Positions 51,035-59,608 of a stretch of 64,000 nucleotides of DNA are shown one piece after another; the first letter of the stretch is position 1, and every line of letters starts with the position of its first letter. Both the position numbers and the translations under genes were made by a program. Below the pieces are notes generated by a model. The model saw only the letters and a list, made by a program, of their open reading frames with translations. It was not told the origin of the DNA and ran no database searches. This DNA is from Hymenobacter convexus (GTDB taxonomy: Bacteria; Bacteroidota; Bacteroidia; Cytophagales; Hymenobacteraceae), in the NCBI RefSeq assembly GCF_030580955.1, contig NZ_JAUQON010000001.1, forward strand, positions 124,001-188,000, given 5' to 3'.

Positions 51035-51676
51035 ATGAAACGTGCGCTATTTTTCTTGCTAATTCTCGGAGGAGTAGCTTCTTCCGCCTCGGCCCAAGCC
51101 GGCTGGGATACCGGTGGCTGGGATACCCCCAAAAAAGCCCCCGCCAAGAAAACCACCACCAAAACCAACGCCGCGGCCACCAGCACCAAAGGCACGGCCA
51201 GTGGCGGTGCCACGCCGGCCGCTGCTGCCCCCGCGCCCGAAGCCGCTCCCTCGCTGGAAGCCGCCGCCGCCGCTGCTCCCGCCGCCGATAAAGGCTTCGG
51301 TGGTGCCGGCGCCGCCACGCCGAGCAGCGCCAGCATTGGCCAGGGCATCTCGGTAGCGCCCGGCGCGCCGGTAATGATGCGCGGTGGTCGCCACGTGATG
51401 GAAGACGACGCCATTGCCGCCCGCGAGCGTCGCCTCAACCGCAAGCCCCGCCGCGAGAAGCCCTGGCCGCCCCGCCCCACTGAGGCTGCTGTAGTTGCCG
51501 CCCCCACCCCGGCTGCCGCCGCAGCCGCTGAGCCCGTCCCGGCTCCGGCTGAGGCCACAGTCGGCACGGGTGCCACCGCTGCCAAAGGCGGCAGCGCCAC
51601 CGCCGACAAAGGCCCGGCGAAGGCCCCTGTGAAAGCGGCTCCCAAGAAAAAAGCTCCCGAACCCCTCGGTTGGTAA
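51035..51676 (+). CDS. Secreted Ala/Pro/Lys-rich low-complexity protein with APGAPV core (family member 1)
   Basis: A 213-residue exported protein (signal peptide MKRALFFLLILGGVASSASA). The mature chain begins WDTGGWDTPKKAPAKKTTTK, is dominated by Ala, Pro, Lys and Thr, and is predicted disordered. In its middle is a short ordered-looking core SIGQGISVAPGAPVMMRGG followed by a basic helix ERRLNRKPRREK. The same core recurs in the next three genes. It ends APEPLGW. Divergent from pheS. Lys/Ala-rich repeats resemble histone H1 tails, but the signal peptide points outside the cytoplasm. Function unknown. Confidence 0.75.
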   Translation: MKRALFFLLILGGVASSASAQAGWDTGGWDTPKKAPAKKTTTKTNAAATSTKGTASGGATPAAAAPAPEAAPSLEAAAAAAPAADKGFGGAGAATPSSASIGQGISVAPGAPVMMRGGRHVMEDDAIAARERRLNRKPRREKPWPPRPTEAAVVAAPTPAAAAAAEPVPAPAEATVGTGATAAKGGSATADKGPAKAPVKAAPKKKAPEPLGW

Positions 51677-51975
51677 GCTGATAAGCCTGCATTTGTTTTT
51701 GAATAGCACGGCCCGGTTGTTCCACGCTTCTGCGTGGGGCAGCCGGGCCGTTTGGCGTTGGCTGGGAAGTCAGAAAAGTTTCTGAACGGGCCGCGACCCT
51801 ATTCTTACATCGCTCGAACGACCTCCGAACGGTATCAGGAAAAGGTAAATGTTTAGCGCAATGGCGTACCGAGCGGCAGGGTTTAGCGTATGCCCAGCAC
51901 GACGGTACCGCCCGGGAGCGCGCTGCTCCGGGAGCATCGGAAGCCGTTTTTCTTTCACCCCTCACCACCCTTTTC
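51677..51975. other. 299-nt intergenic region
   Basis: Contains the hairpin at 51709-51750, a GGGAGCGCGCTGCTCC palindrome near 51915, and no credible ORF or TAnnTTTG box for the next gene. Confidence 0.5.
51709..51750. terminator. Nested hairpin, probable terminator
   Basis: CGGCCCGG pairs with CCGGGCCG and encloses an inner hairpin CCACGCTTCTGCGTGG; a short T run follows. It lies 32 nt after the member 1 stop codon. Confidence 0.6.
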
Positions 51976-52344
51976 ATGCTGCGTTCCTTGCTTTCCGCCC
52001 TGCTCGCGCTGGCCATCGTCGCTGAAGCGGCGGCCCAGTCGGCGCCCGCCACCAAAACGACCAAAGCCAAAACCACCAAAACCGCTACCCGCACCGCTAC
52101 CACGCGCAACACCACCATGAAGCCGGCGTCGGCCCGAACCGCGCCTAATTCGGGCGGCCGCAACGACATCGGGCCCGGCGGCAATGGCGCTGTAGGCTCC
52201 ACCGAAAGCGCCGATGGCAAGGGCCAAAGCGTGTACGCCGCCCCCGGCATGCCCGTCAATGTCGACAACCCCAAGAAGGTGCAGGGCTACAACGGGCCCG
52301 CCCCCGCCCGCACCAAAAGCCGCACCACGCTCACGCCGCGATAA
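51976..52344 (+). CDS. Secreted Thr/Lys-rich protein with APGMPV core (family member 2)
   Basis: A 122-residue exported protein. Signal peptide MLRSLLSALLALAIVAEAAA; then a Thr/Lys/Arg tract (TKTTKAKTTKTATRTATTRN), a Gly/Asn-rich part (GGRNDIGPGGNGAVGSTESA) and the core GQSVYAAPGMPVNVDNPKKV near residue 85, ending in a basic tail ARTKSRTTLTPR. The signal peptide is nearly the same as that of member 3 (MLRSFLTLALSMFLLAEASA), which shows duplication. Followed by a terminator-like hairpin. Function unknown. Confidence 0.75.
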   Translation: MLRSLLSALLALAIVAEAAAQSAPATKTTKAKTTKTATRTATTRNTTMKPASARTAPNSGGRNDIGPGGNGAVGSTESADGKGQSVYAAPGMPVNVDNPKKVQGYNGPAPARTKSRTTLTPR

Positions 52345-52368
52345 AACCTTGGTGTTGGTCGAGACAAT

Positions 52369-52410
52369 GACCCGCTTGGTATGCATTTGCATGCCGGGCG
52401 GGTCTTTTTT
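52369..52410 (+). terminator. Hairpin terminator
   Basis: GACCCGC with GCGGGTC as outer stem and GGTATGCAT with ATGC as inner pairing, followed by T6. It lies about 25 nt after the member 2 stop codon. Confidence 0.7.
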
Positions 52411-52512
52411 GGAGCGGAAAATGCGCGGATGAAAAAGTTGGCACGCCTTTGGAATATGTCCATACAGCTACGGTAATCAATTTTTCTTCACTTCCGCCAT
52501 TTCATTTCAGCC

Positions 52513-52923
52513 ATGCTTCGTTCGTTCCTCACCCTCGCCCTGTCGATGTTCCTGCTGGCTGAAGCTAGCGCCCAAACCACCCCGGTTGCTTCGACCAAAA
52601 AGACCACCAAAGCCGCAAAAGTAGCGGCCCGCAAAGCCAAGAAAGCCCGCCGCGTTGCTGTGAAGTCGGCCCCGGTGGCGCCCCTCAACGACGGCTGGCC
52701 CCCCATCGAAAACAACACCCAAACCGCCGTGGCCTCGAACGACGGCTGGAACTCGGCCGAATCGGTTCTTCCGGCCAGTTCCTCGCGCGGCGAAATCGAC
52801 AACCAGAACATCTCGGCCGCGCCCGGCATGCCCGTGCACGTTCGCACCAGCAACGGCCTGACTCCCTACAGCGTGCGCCCGGCCCGCAAGCCCGCCGCCA
52901 CCCAGACCACGCTCGGCAACTAA
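52513..52923 (+). CDS. Secreted Lys/Ala-rich protein with APGMPV core (family member 3)
   Basis: A 136-residue exported protein. Signal peptide MLRSFLTLALSMFLLAEASA; then a basic Lys/Ala tract (TKKTTKAAKVAARKAKKARR), two NDGW words (LNDGWPPIE, SNDGWNSAE), the core QNISAAPGMPVHVRTSN near residue 102, and LTPYSVRPARKP, which reappears in member 4 as LTPYSTRGPRKV. The signal peptide and core align with member 2, the tail with member 4. Probably periplasmic or surface located; function unknown. Confidence 0.76.
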   Translation: MLRSFLTLALSMFLLAEASAQTTPVASTKKTTKAAKVAARKAKKARRVAVKSAPVAPLNDGWPPIENNTQTAVASNDGWNSAESVLPASSSRGEIDNQNISAAPGMPVHVRTSNGLTPYSVRPARKPAATQTTLGN

Positions 52924-52971
52924 CAGTACCTGACCCTGGGTTTTGCCCATAAGTCCAGCCGGCGGCCCGCT

Positions 52972-52979
52972 TACTTTTG
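52972..52979 (+). promoter_or_regulatory. Possible -7 box TACTTTTG ahead of member 4
   Basis: Perfect TAnnTTTG match with TTTG at 52942-52945 upstream (spacing 26, longer than usual). It would give a leader of about 120 nt for the gene at 53108. Confidence 0.4.
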
Positions 52980-53107
52980 CATCGGCTCCTCTTTCATGCC
53001 ACTATCCGCCCCGGGCAGTTGTGCGTATGAAGGGGAGCCGATTCGCTTTCGGCCCGGCTTCGGCTGCGCCCGTTGCGGTTGAATTACCCCATTTTTTTCT
53101 CCCCAAT

Positions 53108-53485
53108 ATGATTCGCTACATTTTCGCATCGTTGCTGCTGCTGGCAGTAGCCGCCACGGACGCCGCGGCCCAGTCGCGCGGCAAAAAACTGACTCCTTAC
53201 TCCACGCGCGGCCCGCGCAAGGTGAAGACGACCGTCAAAATCAATCCACACACTGGTAAGCCTTACGGCGCCGGCGTGCCCGAAGACATCAAAAACGGCT
53301 CGATGTACCTAGCCCCGGCCACGCCCATGCGCCGGCAGGTAGGCTACACCAACAACGGTGGCTACAACGACAACCGAACCCCGCGCCCCCGCTACACCAA
53401 GCCCGCCAACAGCTCCCTGAGCCGCGACAGCAACCTGCCCACCGCGCCGGCCTCGAAGACGAAGGTGAAGACCAAGCGGAAGTAG
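53108..53485 (+). CDS. Secreted basic protein with APATPM core (family member 4)
   Basis: A 125-residue exported protein. Signal peptide MIRYIFASLLLLAVAATDAAA; then SRGKKLTPYSTRGPRKVKTT, a degenerate core NGSMYLAPATPMRRQVGYTN, a Tyr/Asn/Arg-rich segment and a basic tail KTKVKTKRK. The mature protein is strongly basic. The ATG at 53108 is chosen for the signal peptide; the frame is open about 165 nt further upstream without support. Last of four related genes in the same orientation. A family 1 repeat follows. Confidence 0.74.
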   Translation: MIRYIFASLLLLAVAATDAAAQSRGKKLTPYSTRGPRKVKTTVKINPHTGKPYGAGVPEDIKNGSMYLAPATPMRRQVGYTNNGGYNDNRTPRPRYTKPANSSLSRDSNLPTAPASKTKVKTKRK

Positions 53486-53499
53486 ACGCTAGGCAATAA

Positions 53500-53599
53500 A
53501 AGAACGTCATGCTGAGCGTAGCCGAAGCATCTCTACCGCAGTAGTAATTATTTACTCTTGCGGTAGAGATGCTTCGGCTACGCTCAGCATGACGTTCTT
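53500..53599. repeat. Palindromic repeat, family 1 (perfect)
   Basis: Arms AGAACGTCATGCTGAGCGTA GCCGAAGCATCTCTACCGCA with an exact complement around a loop of about 20 nt. Between family member 4 and the M16 peptidase gene, both of which point toward it. Confidence 0.95.
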
Positions 53600-53625
53600 G
53601 GTTTTAGGCTGAACAAACAAGTCCG

Positions 53626-54888
53626 CTATTCTGCCTCAACCAAGTCCTCTTGCGGCACGGCTTCGTAGTACAGTGTGCTGCAATTCTCCGGGCGCAGTAC
53701 TTCCTGGGCGGCGGCGCGCACGCTGGCCACGGTCACGGCCTGGATGCGGCGGCTTTCGTCGTTCACCAGGTTGGCATCGCCTTGTAGCTTGCTGTAGGCC
53801 AGGTTCAGGGCGCGGTTCAGGAGGTCGATTTCGCCGAAAACCAGGCTGCTTTCGGCCTGGTTTTTTACTTTTTCGAGCTCCTGGGCGTCCACGTCGGCGG
53901 TTAGGAATTCGGCCACCACGGCCTCCACGGCCGCATCGGCGGCTTTGAGGTCGACGCCCGCGTTCAGCTTGCCACTGATGACGAGCAGGCCGGGGTCAAG
54001 TGAGCCGGTGAGCGAGGCCGAAATATTATTGAATAAGGCCTGCTCCTTCACCAGACGCTGGTGCAGGCGGGCCGACTTGCCGTGGCCGAGCATGTCGCTG
54101 AGCAAATCGACGGAGTGGTAGCGGGCGTCGCCGCGCGCGGGCATGTGGTAGGCCTTGTAGAGGGCCGACAGCGGCACCGGCGCCGAGGCCGTGCGGTGGC
54201 GGGCTTCGGTCTGAACGGGCTCCTGGGGGAGCTGGCGCTGGTAGGCCGGGCCGCCGGGAATGGGGCCGAACCACTTCTCGGCCAGGCGGCGCACCTCGGC
54301 CGCGCTGGCCGCGCCGGCCACCACCAGAATGGCGTTTTGGGGCGCGTAGTGCTTTTGGAAAAAGCCGCGCACGTCGTCCATCACGGCGTTTTCGATGTGC
54401 GAAATTTCCTTGCCGATGGTGTTCCACTGGTAGGGGTGGGTGTGGTAGGCCAGGGGCTTGAGCTGCAGCCACACGTCGCCGTAGGGCTGGTTGAGGTAGC
54501 TCTGCTTGAACTCCTCGACCACCACTTTGCGCTGCACTTCGAGGCCGTTTTCGGAGAAGGCCAGGTTCAACATCCGGTCGGATTCCAGCCAGAAGCCGGT
54601 TTCGAGGTTGGCCGCGGGCAGCGAGAGGTAATAGTTGGTGATGTCGCTGGAAGTGAAGGCGTTATTCTCGCCGCCCACGCGCTGCAGCGGCTCGTCGTAG
54701 CTCGGAATATTCACCGAGCCCGAAAACATCAGGTGCTCAAACAGGTGCGCGAAGCCGGTGTGGTCGGGGTCCTCGTCGCGCGAGCCCACGTCGTACATCA
54801 CGTTGAGCACGGCCATGGGCGTGGAAAAATCTTCGTGGACGATGCAGCGCAGGCCGTTATCGAGGGTGAATTCGGTGAAGTGAATCAC
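53626..54888 (-). CDS. M16 family zinc metallopeptidase
   Basis: A 420-residue pitrilysin-type peptidase. The inverted zinc motif HLFEH (His48, Glu51, His52) is followed by the distal glutamate in VVVEEFKQSYLNQPYGD (about 125-140), and residues 180-400 form the inactive-type second half (YAPQNAILVVAGAAS, DLLSDMLGHGKSARLHQRLV). The size fits a single two-domain subunit. No signal peptide is visible, so it is cytoplasmic or exported by another route. It starts at GTG. Bacteroidota often have two M16 genes side by side; here only one. Confidence 0.93.
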   Translation of the reverse strand: MIHFTEFTLDNGLRCIVHEDFSTPMAVLNVMYDVGSRDEDPDHTGFAHLFEHLMFSGSVNIPSYDEPLQRVGGENNAFTSSDITNYYLSLPAANLETGFWLESDRMLNLAFSENGLEVQRKVVVEEFKQSYLNQPYGDVWLQLKPLAYHTHPYQWNTIGKEISHIENAVMDDVRGFFQKHYAPQNAILVVAGAASAAEVRRLAEKWFGPIPGGPAYQRQLPQEPVQTEARHRTASAPVPLSALYKAYHMPARGDARYHSVDLLSDMLGHGKSARLHQRLVKEQALFNNISASLTGSLDPGLLVISGKLNAGVDLKAADAAVEAVVAEFLTADVDAQELEKVKNQAESSLVFGEIDLLNRALNLAYSKLQGDANLVNDESRRIQAVTVASVRAAAQEVLRPENCSTLYYEAVPQEDLVEAE

Positions 54889-55001
54889 AGGGAAGTAGCG
54901 GGAAAAGGTGAAGGCGAATCAGACGCCAAAGGAACAACAGCTAGTACGGCAAAACCGTTGTCGCAACGGGCGACGTGTGGGTGAAATGCGGCATCATTGG
55001 T

Positions 55002-57821
55002 TTAAAAGCTGGCCCGCACCCCCAGCAGCCAGGTACGGGGCACGGGGTAGAGATTGGTGTCGTAGCCGGCGGCCAGCAAGGTGGCGCCCCCGCTGCTCAC
55101 GTTGGGGTCGAAGCCGCGGTAGCTGGTGAGCACGAACAGGTTTTGGCCGCCCACCCACACGCTGACGGGGTGGGGGCCGGTAGCCGGGCGCAGGGCGTAG
55201 CTGAAAGTTGCCTGGCTCAGGCGCAGGTTGGCGGCCGACTGCAGCTGGGCGTCGTCGTAGCGCGGAGTGCCCCCGACGGCACTGGCCGGCGAAGCGCCGG
55301 CTTGCGGAATATCGGCATTGTAATAGGTCGGTGTCCAGCGGTCGAGCAGACGGGTGGTCCCGTTGTTATAGCCTATCGGCAAGTCCAGCGTGGCCAGTGT
55401 GGTGTTGAGCAGCTGATGCCCGGCCTGCGCATCGAGCTGGAAATCGAGTCCGAAACGGCCCAGACGCAGGGTTTGGCCGAAGGTGTAGAGCTGGGTGGGC
55501 AGCGCCGTGCCCTGGTAGCGGGCATCGACATCTGTGATGTACCCGTTGCTGTTGTCGAAGTCCTGGTAGCGGAGCGTGCCGGCGATGGATTGCCCACGGG
55601 CATCCGTAGCGCCCACGGGCGGCACCGGCAGCCGGTGGTAAAGGAAATAAGGGTGCGGCGCCTCTCCTGCCAGCAGGCCGGGCACGCTGCCGGCACCCGC
55701 CAGCTCGGCCACGGCCGCCACGCGCTGCTGCTGCCAGGTGGCGGCCAGCCGGCTGCTGCCACTGAAATTGCCCTTCTGCCAGCGGCCGCTGATGCCCAGC
55801 AGCAGGCCCTGGTTGCGCAGCGCGGCCTCGCGGGGCTGCACCAGGGTGCCGAAGCCCGTGCCCGTGGCCAGCACCAGCATCTGGGGCACGGTGATGTGGG
55901 CCGTATTGCGGCGAAAAGCGGTAACATCGATTCCCAATCGGTCTTGCCAGAAGCCCAGGCTCAAGCCGGCTTCCAGCTGGGTGGTGCGGGGCGCGGGCGG
56001 CACCGGCGCCGACGAGTACAGCGTGCTCACGGTTTGGCCCGGGCCCAGCCGGATGTAGTCCGACGACACGCCGCTGCCCAGGCCGGTGGCGGGCAAGCTG
56101 GTGGTACTGGTTTGGCCCAGGCTGGCCCACAGCGTGGCGGTGCTGAGCGGGGTAAAATCGGCCAGAAAATGCTCCTGGTTCAGGTGCCAGCGCACTTCGC
56201 CTCCCGGCAGCCAGGCGGGCGGCACTTCGGCCAGGAAGAAGGCCGTGGCGCCCTGGCCAGCATCGCGGCGCACCGACGCCAGCACCTCGTAGCGCCCGCG
56301 AAAGGCGTAGGTAGCCCCGAGGCCAATGTTGGCGAATGACGTGGTGGCATCGGTGCTGTAATCTGAAGCGGTAGCGTAATCGTGGTAGGTGCCGGCCGTG
56401 CCCCGCAGGTAGCGCTGGTAGCCCGCGCTAAGGGTGAGGCCCACGCGGTGGGCCTCGTTGAAAGTATGGTCGTAGCCCAAGCGCAGCTGGGCCACGGTAG
56501 CCGAAGTGGGTAGGCGCAAGGTGCTGCTGGCCGTGGCGGTGGGCGTGTAGGGCTGGCCGGTGGTCACCAGAAAGTGGGTGTCGTTGGCCACGCGGGCTTC
56601 TTCGCGGCTCAGGCTGCCGCTGAGCAGCAGGTCCGGCCGTAGCGTGTACTCGGCCCCGACCTGCACCAGCAAGCGGCGGGTGCTGATGGCCGTGCCGTCG
56701 GTGGTGGCCAGGTCCAGCGGGTTGCGGGTGTTACCAAAAAAGCCGTAGTTCTGGAAATTGCCGCGGGCGTCGTACACGCCCACCGTGGGCGGGGCCAGCA
56801 GGGCCTGGGCCACCGTGCCCGGTACCGGCAGCGCTTGGCTGATGGACGCGGCCGAGGCATTGAGAAACAGCCGCAGCTGGGCGCCCACCTGCTGGTCGAG
56901 GTTGAGGCGCAGGGCGTAGCGGTCGAGACGGGAATGCACCACCACGCCCTCCTGGTTCAGGTAGTCGGCGCTGATGGCGTAGCGGGTACGCCCGCCGCTG
57001 CCGTCGAGCGTGAGGTGATGGTTTTGGAGCAAGGCCGTGCGGAAAAGCTCGCGCTGCCAGTCCGTTTCCGGCGCGATGGGGCCGCTGAGCGGGTAGGCCA
57101 CGATGCCGCCCCCACCCACGCGCTGGGAAGCCTCATTGGCCAGGTCGGCATACTGACGGGCATTCAGCAGGTCGTATCGTTGGCGCACCTGCTGCACGCC
57201 GCCAAAACCGGCGTAGCTCACCCGAAGGGCCTGTTTTCGGCCTTTGAGGCCGCCACGCTTCGTCGTGATTTCCAGCACGCCGTTGCTGCCTTGCGCGCCG
57301 TATTGGGCCGCGGCCACGCCGCCCGAAATCACCCGGATGCTGCTGATGTCCTCCATGGGCAGGGCCAGCAGCGGGTTGGCCCCGGCGCGCGTGGCTTCAG
57401 GCCCGCTGCTGAATGGAAAAGCGGCCCGAATAGATACGCCGGGTTCAAAATCGGCATTCAAAGCCGGCACTCCGTCTACAACCAAGAGCGGCTGGTCGGG
57501 GCTGGCGAGGCTGCTCCCGCCCCGAATGCGCACCGTGCTCCAGTCACCGGGCGCGCCGGAATTGGGCGTTACCTGCACCCCGGCCACCTGCGGGAGCAGC
57601 GGCTGCAGGGTCAGAAAAGGCGCTGCCTGCCAGGGGGCGTAAACGGTAATGCTTACCGGGTTGCAGCTGCATCTGAACTGCGGCCCCAGCAGCGAGTCGA
57701 GCGGCGGCGGCGGTGCCAGCGCCAATGCGGCCCGACGAGGTGGCAGCGCATCGAGTGGCTCCTGCGCGTAGGCCGCAGTGCTGAAAGCCAGCAAAAAAGT
57801 AAGGGTTAAAATTCGGTTCAT
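55002..57821 (-). CDS. TonB-dependent receptor, SusC/RagA-like, without the regulatory-like N-terminal domain
   Basis: A 939-residue outer-membrane receptor. After the signal peptide (MNRILTLTFLLAFSTAAYAQ) a short segment with a CSC motif (FRCSCNPVSITVYAPWQAA) takes the place of the usual carboxypeptidase-regulatory-like domain. The plug domain follows (VRIRGGSSLASPDQPLLVVD, DISSIRVISGGVAAAQYGAQ, GSNGVLEITTKRG), and then the barrel, ending LGVRASF. Plug wording (GxSSL, GxxGSNGVxxITTK) is SusC/RagA-like, but no SusD gene is adjacent. The ATG at 57819-57821 is used; the frame runs much further upstream only as antisense of the glycosyltransferase gene. Confidence 0.9.
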   Translation of the reverse strand: MNRILTLTFLLAFSTAAYAQEPLDALPPRRAALALAPPPPLDSLLGPQFRCSCNPVSITVYAPWQAAPFLTLQPLLPQVAGVQVTPNSGAPGDWSTVRIRGGSSLASPDQPLLVVDGVPALNADFEPGVSIRAAFPFSSGPEATRAGANPLLALPMEDISSIRVISGGVAAAQYGAQGSNGVLEITTKRGGLKGRKQALRVSYAGFGGVQQVRQRYDLLNARQYADLANEASQRVGGGGIVAYPLSGPIAPETDWQRELFRTALLQNHHLTLDGSGGRTRYAISADYLNQEGVVVHSRLDRYALRLNLDQQVGAQLRLFLNASAASISQALPVPGTVAQALLAPPTVGVYDARGNFQNYGFFGNTRNPLDLATTDGTAISTRRLLVQVGAEYTLRPDLLLSGSLSREEARVANDTHFLVTTGQPYTPTATASSTLRLPTSATVAQLRLGYDHTFNEAHRVGLTLSAGYQRYLRGTAGTYHDYATASDYSTDATTSFANIGLGATYAFRGRYEVLASVRRDAGQGATAFFLAEVPPAWLPGGEVRWHLNQEHFLADFTPLSTATLWASLGQTSTTSLPATGLGSGVSSDYIRLGPGQTVSTLYSSAPVPPAPRTTQLEAGLSLGFWQDRLGIDVTAFRRNTAHITVPQMLVLATGTGFGTLVQPREAALRNQGLLLGISGRWQKGNFSGSSRLAATWQQQRVAAVAELAGAGSVPGLLAGEAPHPYFLYHRLPVPPVGATDARGQSIAGTLRYQDFDNSNGYITDVDARYQGTALPTQLYTFGQTLRLGRFGLDFQLDAQAGHQLLNTTLATLDLPIGYNNGTTRLLDRWTPTYYNADIPQAGASPASAVGGTPRYDDAQLQSAANLRLSQATFSYALRPATGPHPVSVWVGGQNLFVLTSYRGFDPNVSSGGATLLAAGYDTNLYPVPRTWLLGVRASF

Positions 57822-57880
57822 ATTGCAAACGAAGGCCACCACGAAGCCTGATGCCAGTCGAGGCTTTATTCCATATAGGG

Positions 57881-59377
57881 TCAGCGCCGGGCCTCCAATC
57901 GCAGCGTTACGCAGGAGTCGGTTTCGAGCACCACGCTGGTGCGGTAGTAGTTTTCCCAGGCCCGGCGCGTGGCCTTGCCGCACACCACCACCTCGCGCCC
58001 GGCCGTGGTTTTGAGCAATTCCCACGGCGGCACGGCCGTGATGCGGTGGCCAAATTGCAGCTCTGCCGCCGCCTGGTAGAACAGTAAGCTCTCGCTGTAT
58101 TCGCCGGGCGTGCCGAAGTAATAGTCCTGCACCTCGGGCCGGGCCCGGGCCTGCTGGCGGATGTGGTGGCCTACCTGCTGGGCTACTTGCTGGTAGCGGG
58201 CATCGTAGGTGCGCACCAGCGTGCGGCACAGTGCCCAGTAGGGCAGGGCCAGCACCAGCGCCAGGGCGCCCAGCCGGGCCACCGGCCCCGGCCGCCAGCC
58301 TTGCTGCGCGGCCACAGCACGGGCCGCCGGCAGCAGGCCCGCCGCGGCCAGCAGCGCCAGCACCGGGAACACCGGCGCATCGTACCAGGGCAGCCGCGTT
58401 TGAGTGAGGGCCAGAATGAGCAGGAAGGTGCCGGCCACGCACACGGCCAGCCGCACCAGCCAGCGGACGCGGTTTTCGGTGGGCAGCCACCAGCCCAGCA
58501 AGCCGCCCAGCACGGCCGGCACCACCCAAAAAATAAACTTGGTTTCGGTGAGGCCCGCCAAATAATAATAAAACCGGGATTTATGCCCTTCGAGCTGCGA
58601 GCCGGCCGGGCCGCCCAACTCGTAGTCCCACACGGCCTGCCAGTAGCCGGGCAGAATGTGTTCGCGCAGCACGTACCACGTGCCCAGGCCCAGCACCAGC
58701 GGCAACAGCGCCAGCCAGGGCGCGGGCCGCCGCAGCCGCTGCCCCTGGCCCAGCGCAAAAGTGGCCAGTACCAGGCCCGGCCCGAACATCAGCCCCGCCA
58801 CGCCCTTGGTGAAGGCCGCCAGCAAGAAAAATAGCCCCGTGAGCCAGGCGTGGCGGTCACGCCCTTCGGCCAGGTAGCGCAGCCAGGCCAGGGTGCCGCA
58901 GGTGGTCCAGAGCGTGAGCAGGGCGTCGAAATCGCCGGAGCGGGCGACGTGGTAGCCCACGTAGCCCGCTGAGGTGAGCAGCACCAACGCCGCCAGCACG
59001 CCGCCTTCCCAGCCGCCCAGCCAACGCCGCCCGGCCCGGTACACCACCAGCGCGGTGGCCAGCCCAGCCAGCGCGGCCGGCAGCCGCAGGCCCAGCTCGG
59101 TGGGGCCCAGTAGCTTGAAGCTGAGGGCCAGCAGCCAGGGCCACAGCGGCGGCTTGCAGTTCCAGAGGTCGGGCTGCTGGAAGGCGTCGCGCAGCACCAG
59201 CCAGTCGTGGTTGCGCAGGATGTTGATGGCGTTGATGCCCGTGCGGGCCTCGTCCCAGGGCTGCACGGGGTGGCTGGCCAGCAGCCAGAACAGAGGCAGG
59301 TAGGCCAGCACGGCTACCAATAGGGCACCGCGCCACCCGTGGAAGCGTGAGGAAAAAGAAGCTAAAAATTGCGCCAC
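57881..59377 (-). CDS. Glycosyltransferase family 39 (ArnT/PMT-like) membrane protein
   Basis: A protein of about 498 residues with eleven or twelve membrane helices and a C-terminal periplasmic domain. The first loop carries the catalytic-type acidic pair in HPVQPWDEARTGINAINIL, as in ArnT and related lipid-linked sugar transferases; GDFDALLTLW marks the second conserved loop. It probably moves a sugar from a polyprenyl carrier to lipid or glycan. I place the start at GTG 59375-59377 (VAQFLASFSS), because a GAACTTTG box lies 38 nt upstream; a TTG at 59449 would add 24 residues. Confidence 0.86.
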   Translation of the reverse strand: MAQFLASFSSRFHGWRGALLVAVLAYLPLFWLLASHPVQPWDEARTGINAINILRNHDWLVLRDAFQQPDLWNCKPPLWPWLLALSFKLLGPTELGLRLPAALAGLATALVVYRAGRRWLGGWEGGVLAALVLLTSAGYVGYHVARSGDFDALLTLWTTCGTLAWLRYLAEGRDRHAWLTGLFFLLAAFTKGVAGLMFGPGLVLATFALGQGQRLRRPAPWLALLPLVLGLGTWYVLREHILPGYWQAVWDYELGGPAGSQLEGHKSRFYYYLAGLTETKFIFWVVPAVLGGLLGWWLPTENRVRWLVRLAVCVAGTFLLILALTQTRLPWYDAPVFPVLALLAAAGLLPAARAVAAQQGWRPGPVARLGALALVLALPYWALCRTLVRTYDARYQQVAQQVGHHIRQQARARPEVQDYYFGTPGEYSESLLFYQAAAELQFGHRITAVPPWELLKTTAGREVVVCGKATRRAWENYYRTSVVLETDSCVTLRLEARR

Positions 59378-59574
59378 AAGTGTGCGTGCGAGGGTGGGGT
59401 ATGGGGTCTGAAATTCAAAGTTCCGGCTACTTTTCGGTTTCTCAAGCAAACCCGGCTACCGTTGCGCCAAGGCATGAGTGGACTGGCATTAGCGCCAATC
59501 AGGTTTGTTGAGGCCGTTGCGCATGCCCATCGAATAAGTTGGCCCAGTGCCGGGGGTAGCAAAAGCACGCCCGC

Positions 59575-59582
59575 TACCTTTG
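59575..59582 (+). promoter_or_regulatory. -7 box TACCTTTG with TTGG -33 element
   Basis: Perfect TAnnTTTG, 26 nt before the ATG of the E1 gene; TTGG at 59549-59552 lies 22 nt upstream of it, a plausible -33 element. Confidence 0.6.
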
Positions 59583-59608
59583 CGCCTCCCAACCCACCCG
59601 TTTTCTCT

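Noticed and set aside
50926-51645. Long N-terminal extension of pheS
   Set aside because: Entirely antisense to the secreted family member 1 gene; PheS starts normally at 50925 right after a promoter box.
51035-53485. Histone H1-like or nucleoid proteins
   Set aside because: Lys/Ala/Pro tails look similar, but all four proteins have clear signal peptides and so are exported.
57822-58529. Extension of the second TonB receptor frame
   Set aside because: Antisense of the glycosyltransferase gene; the signal peptide starts at 57821.
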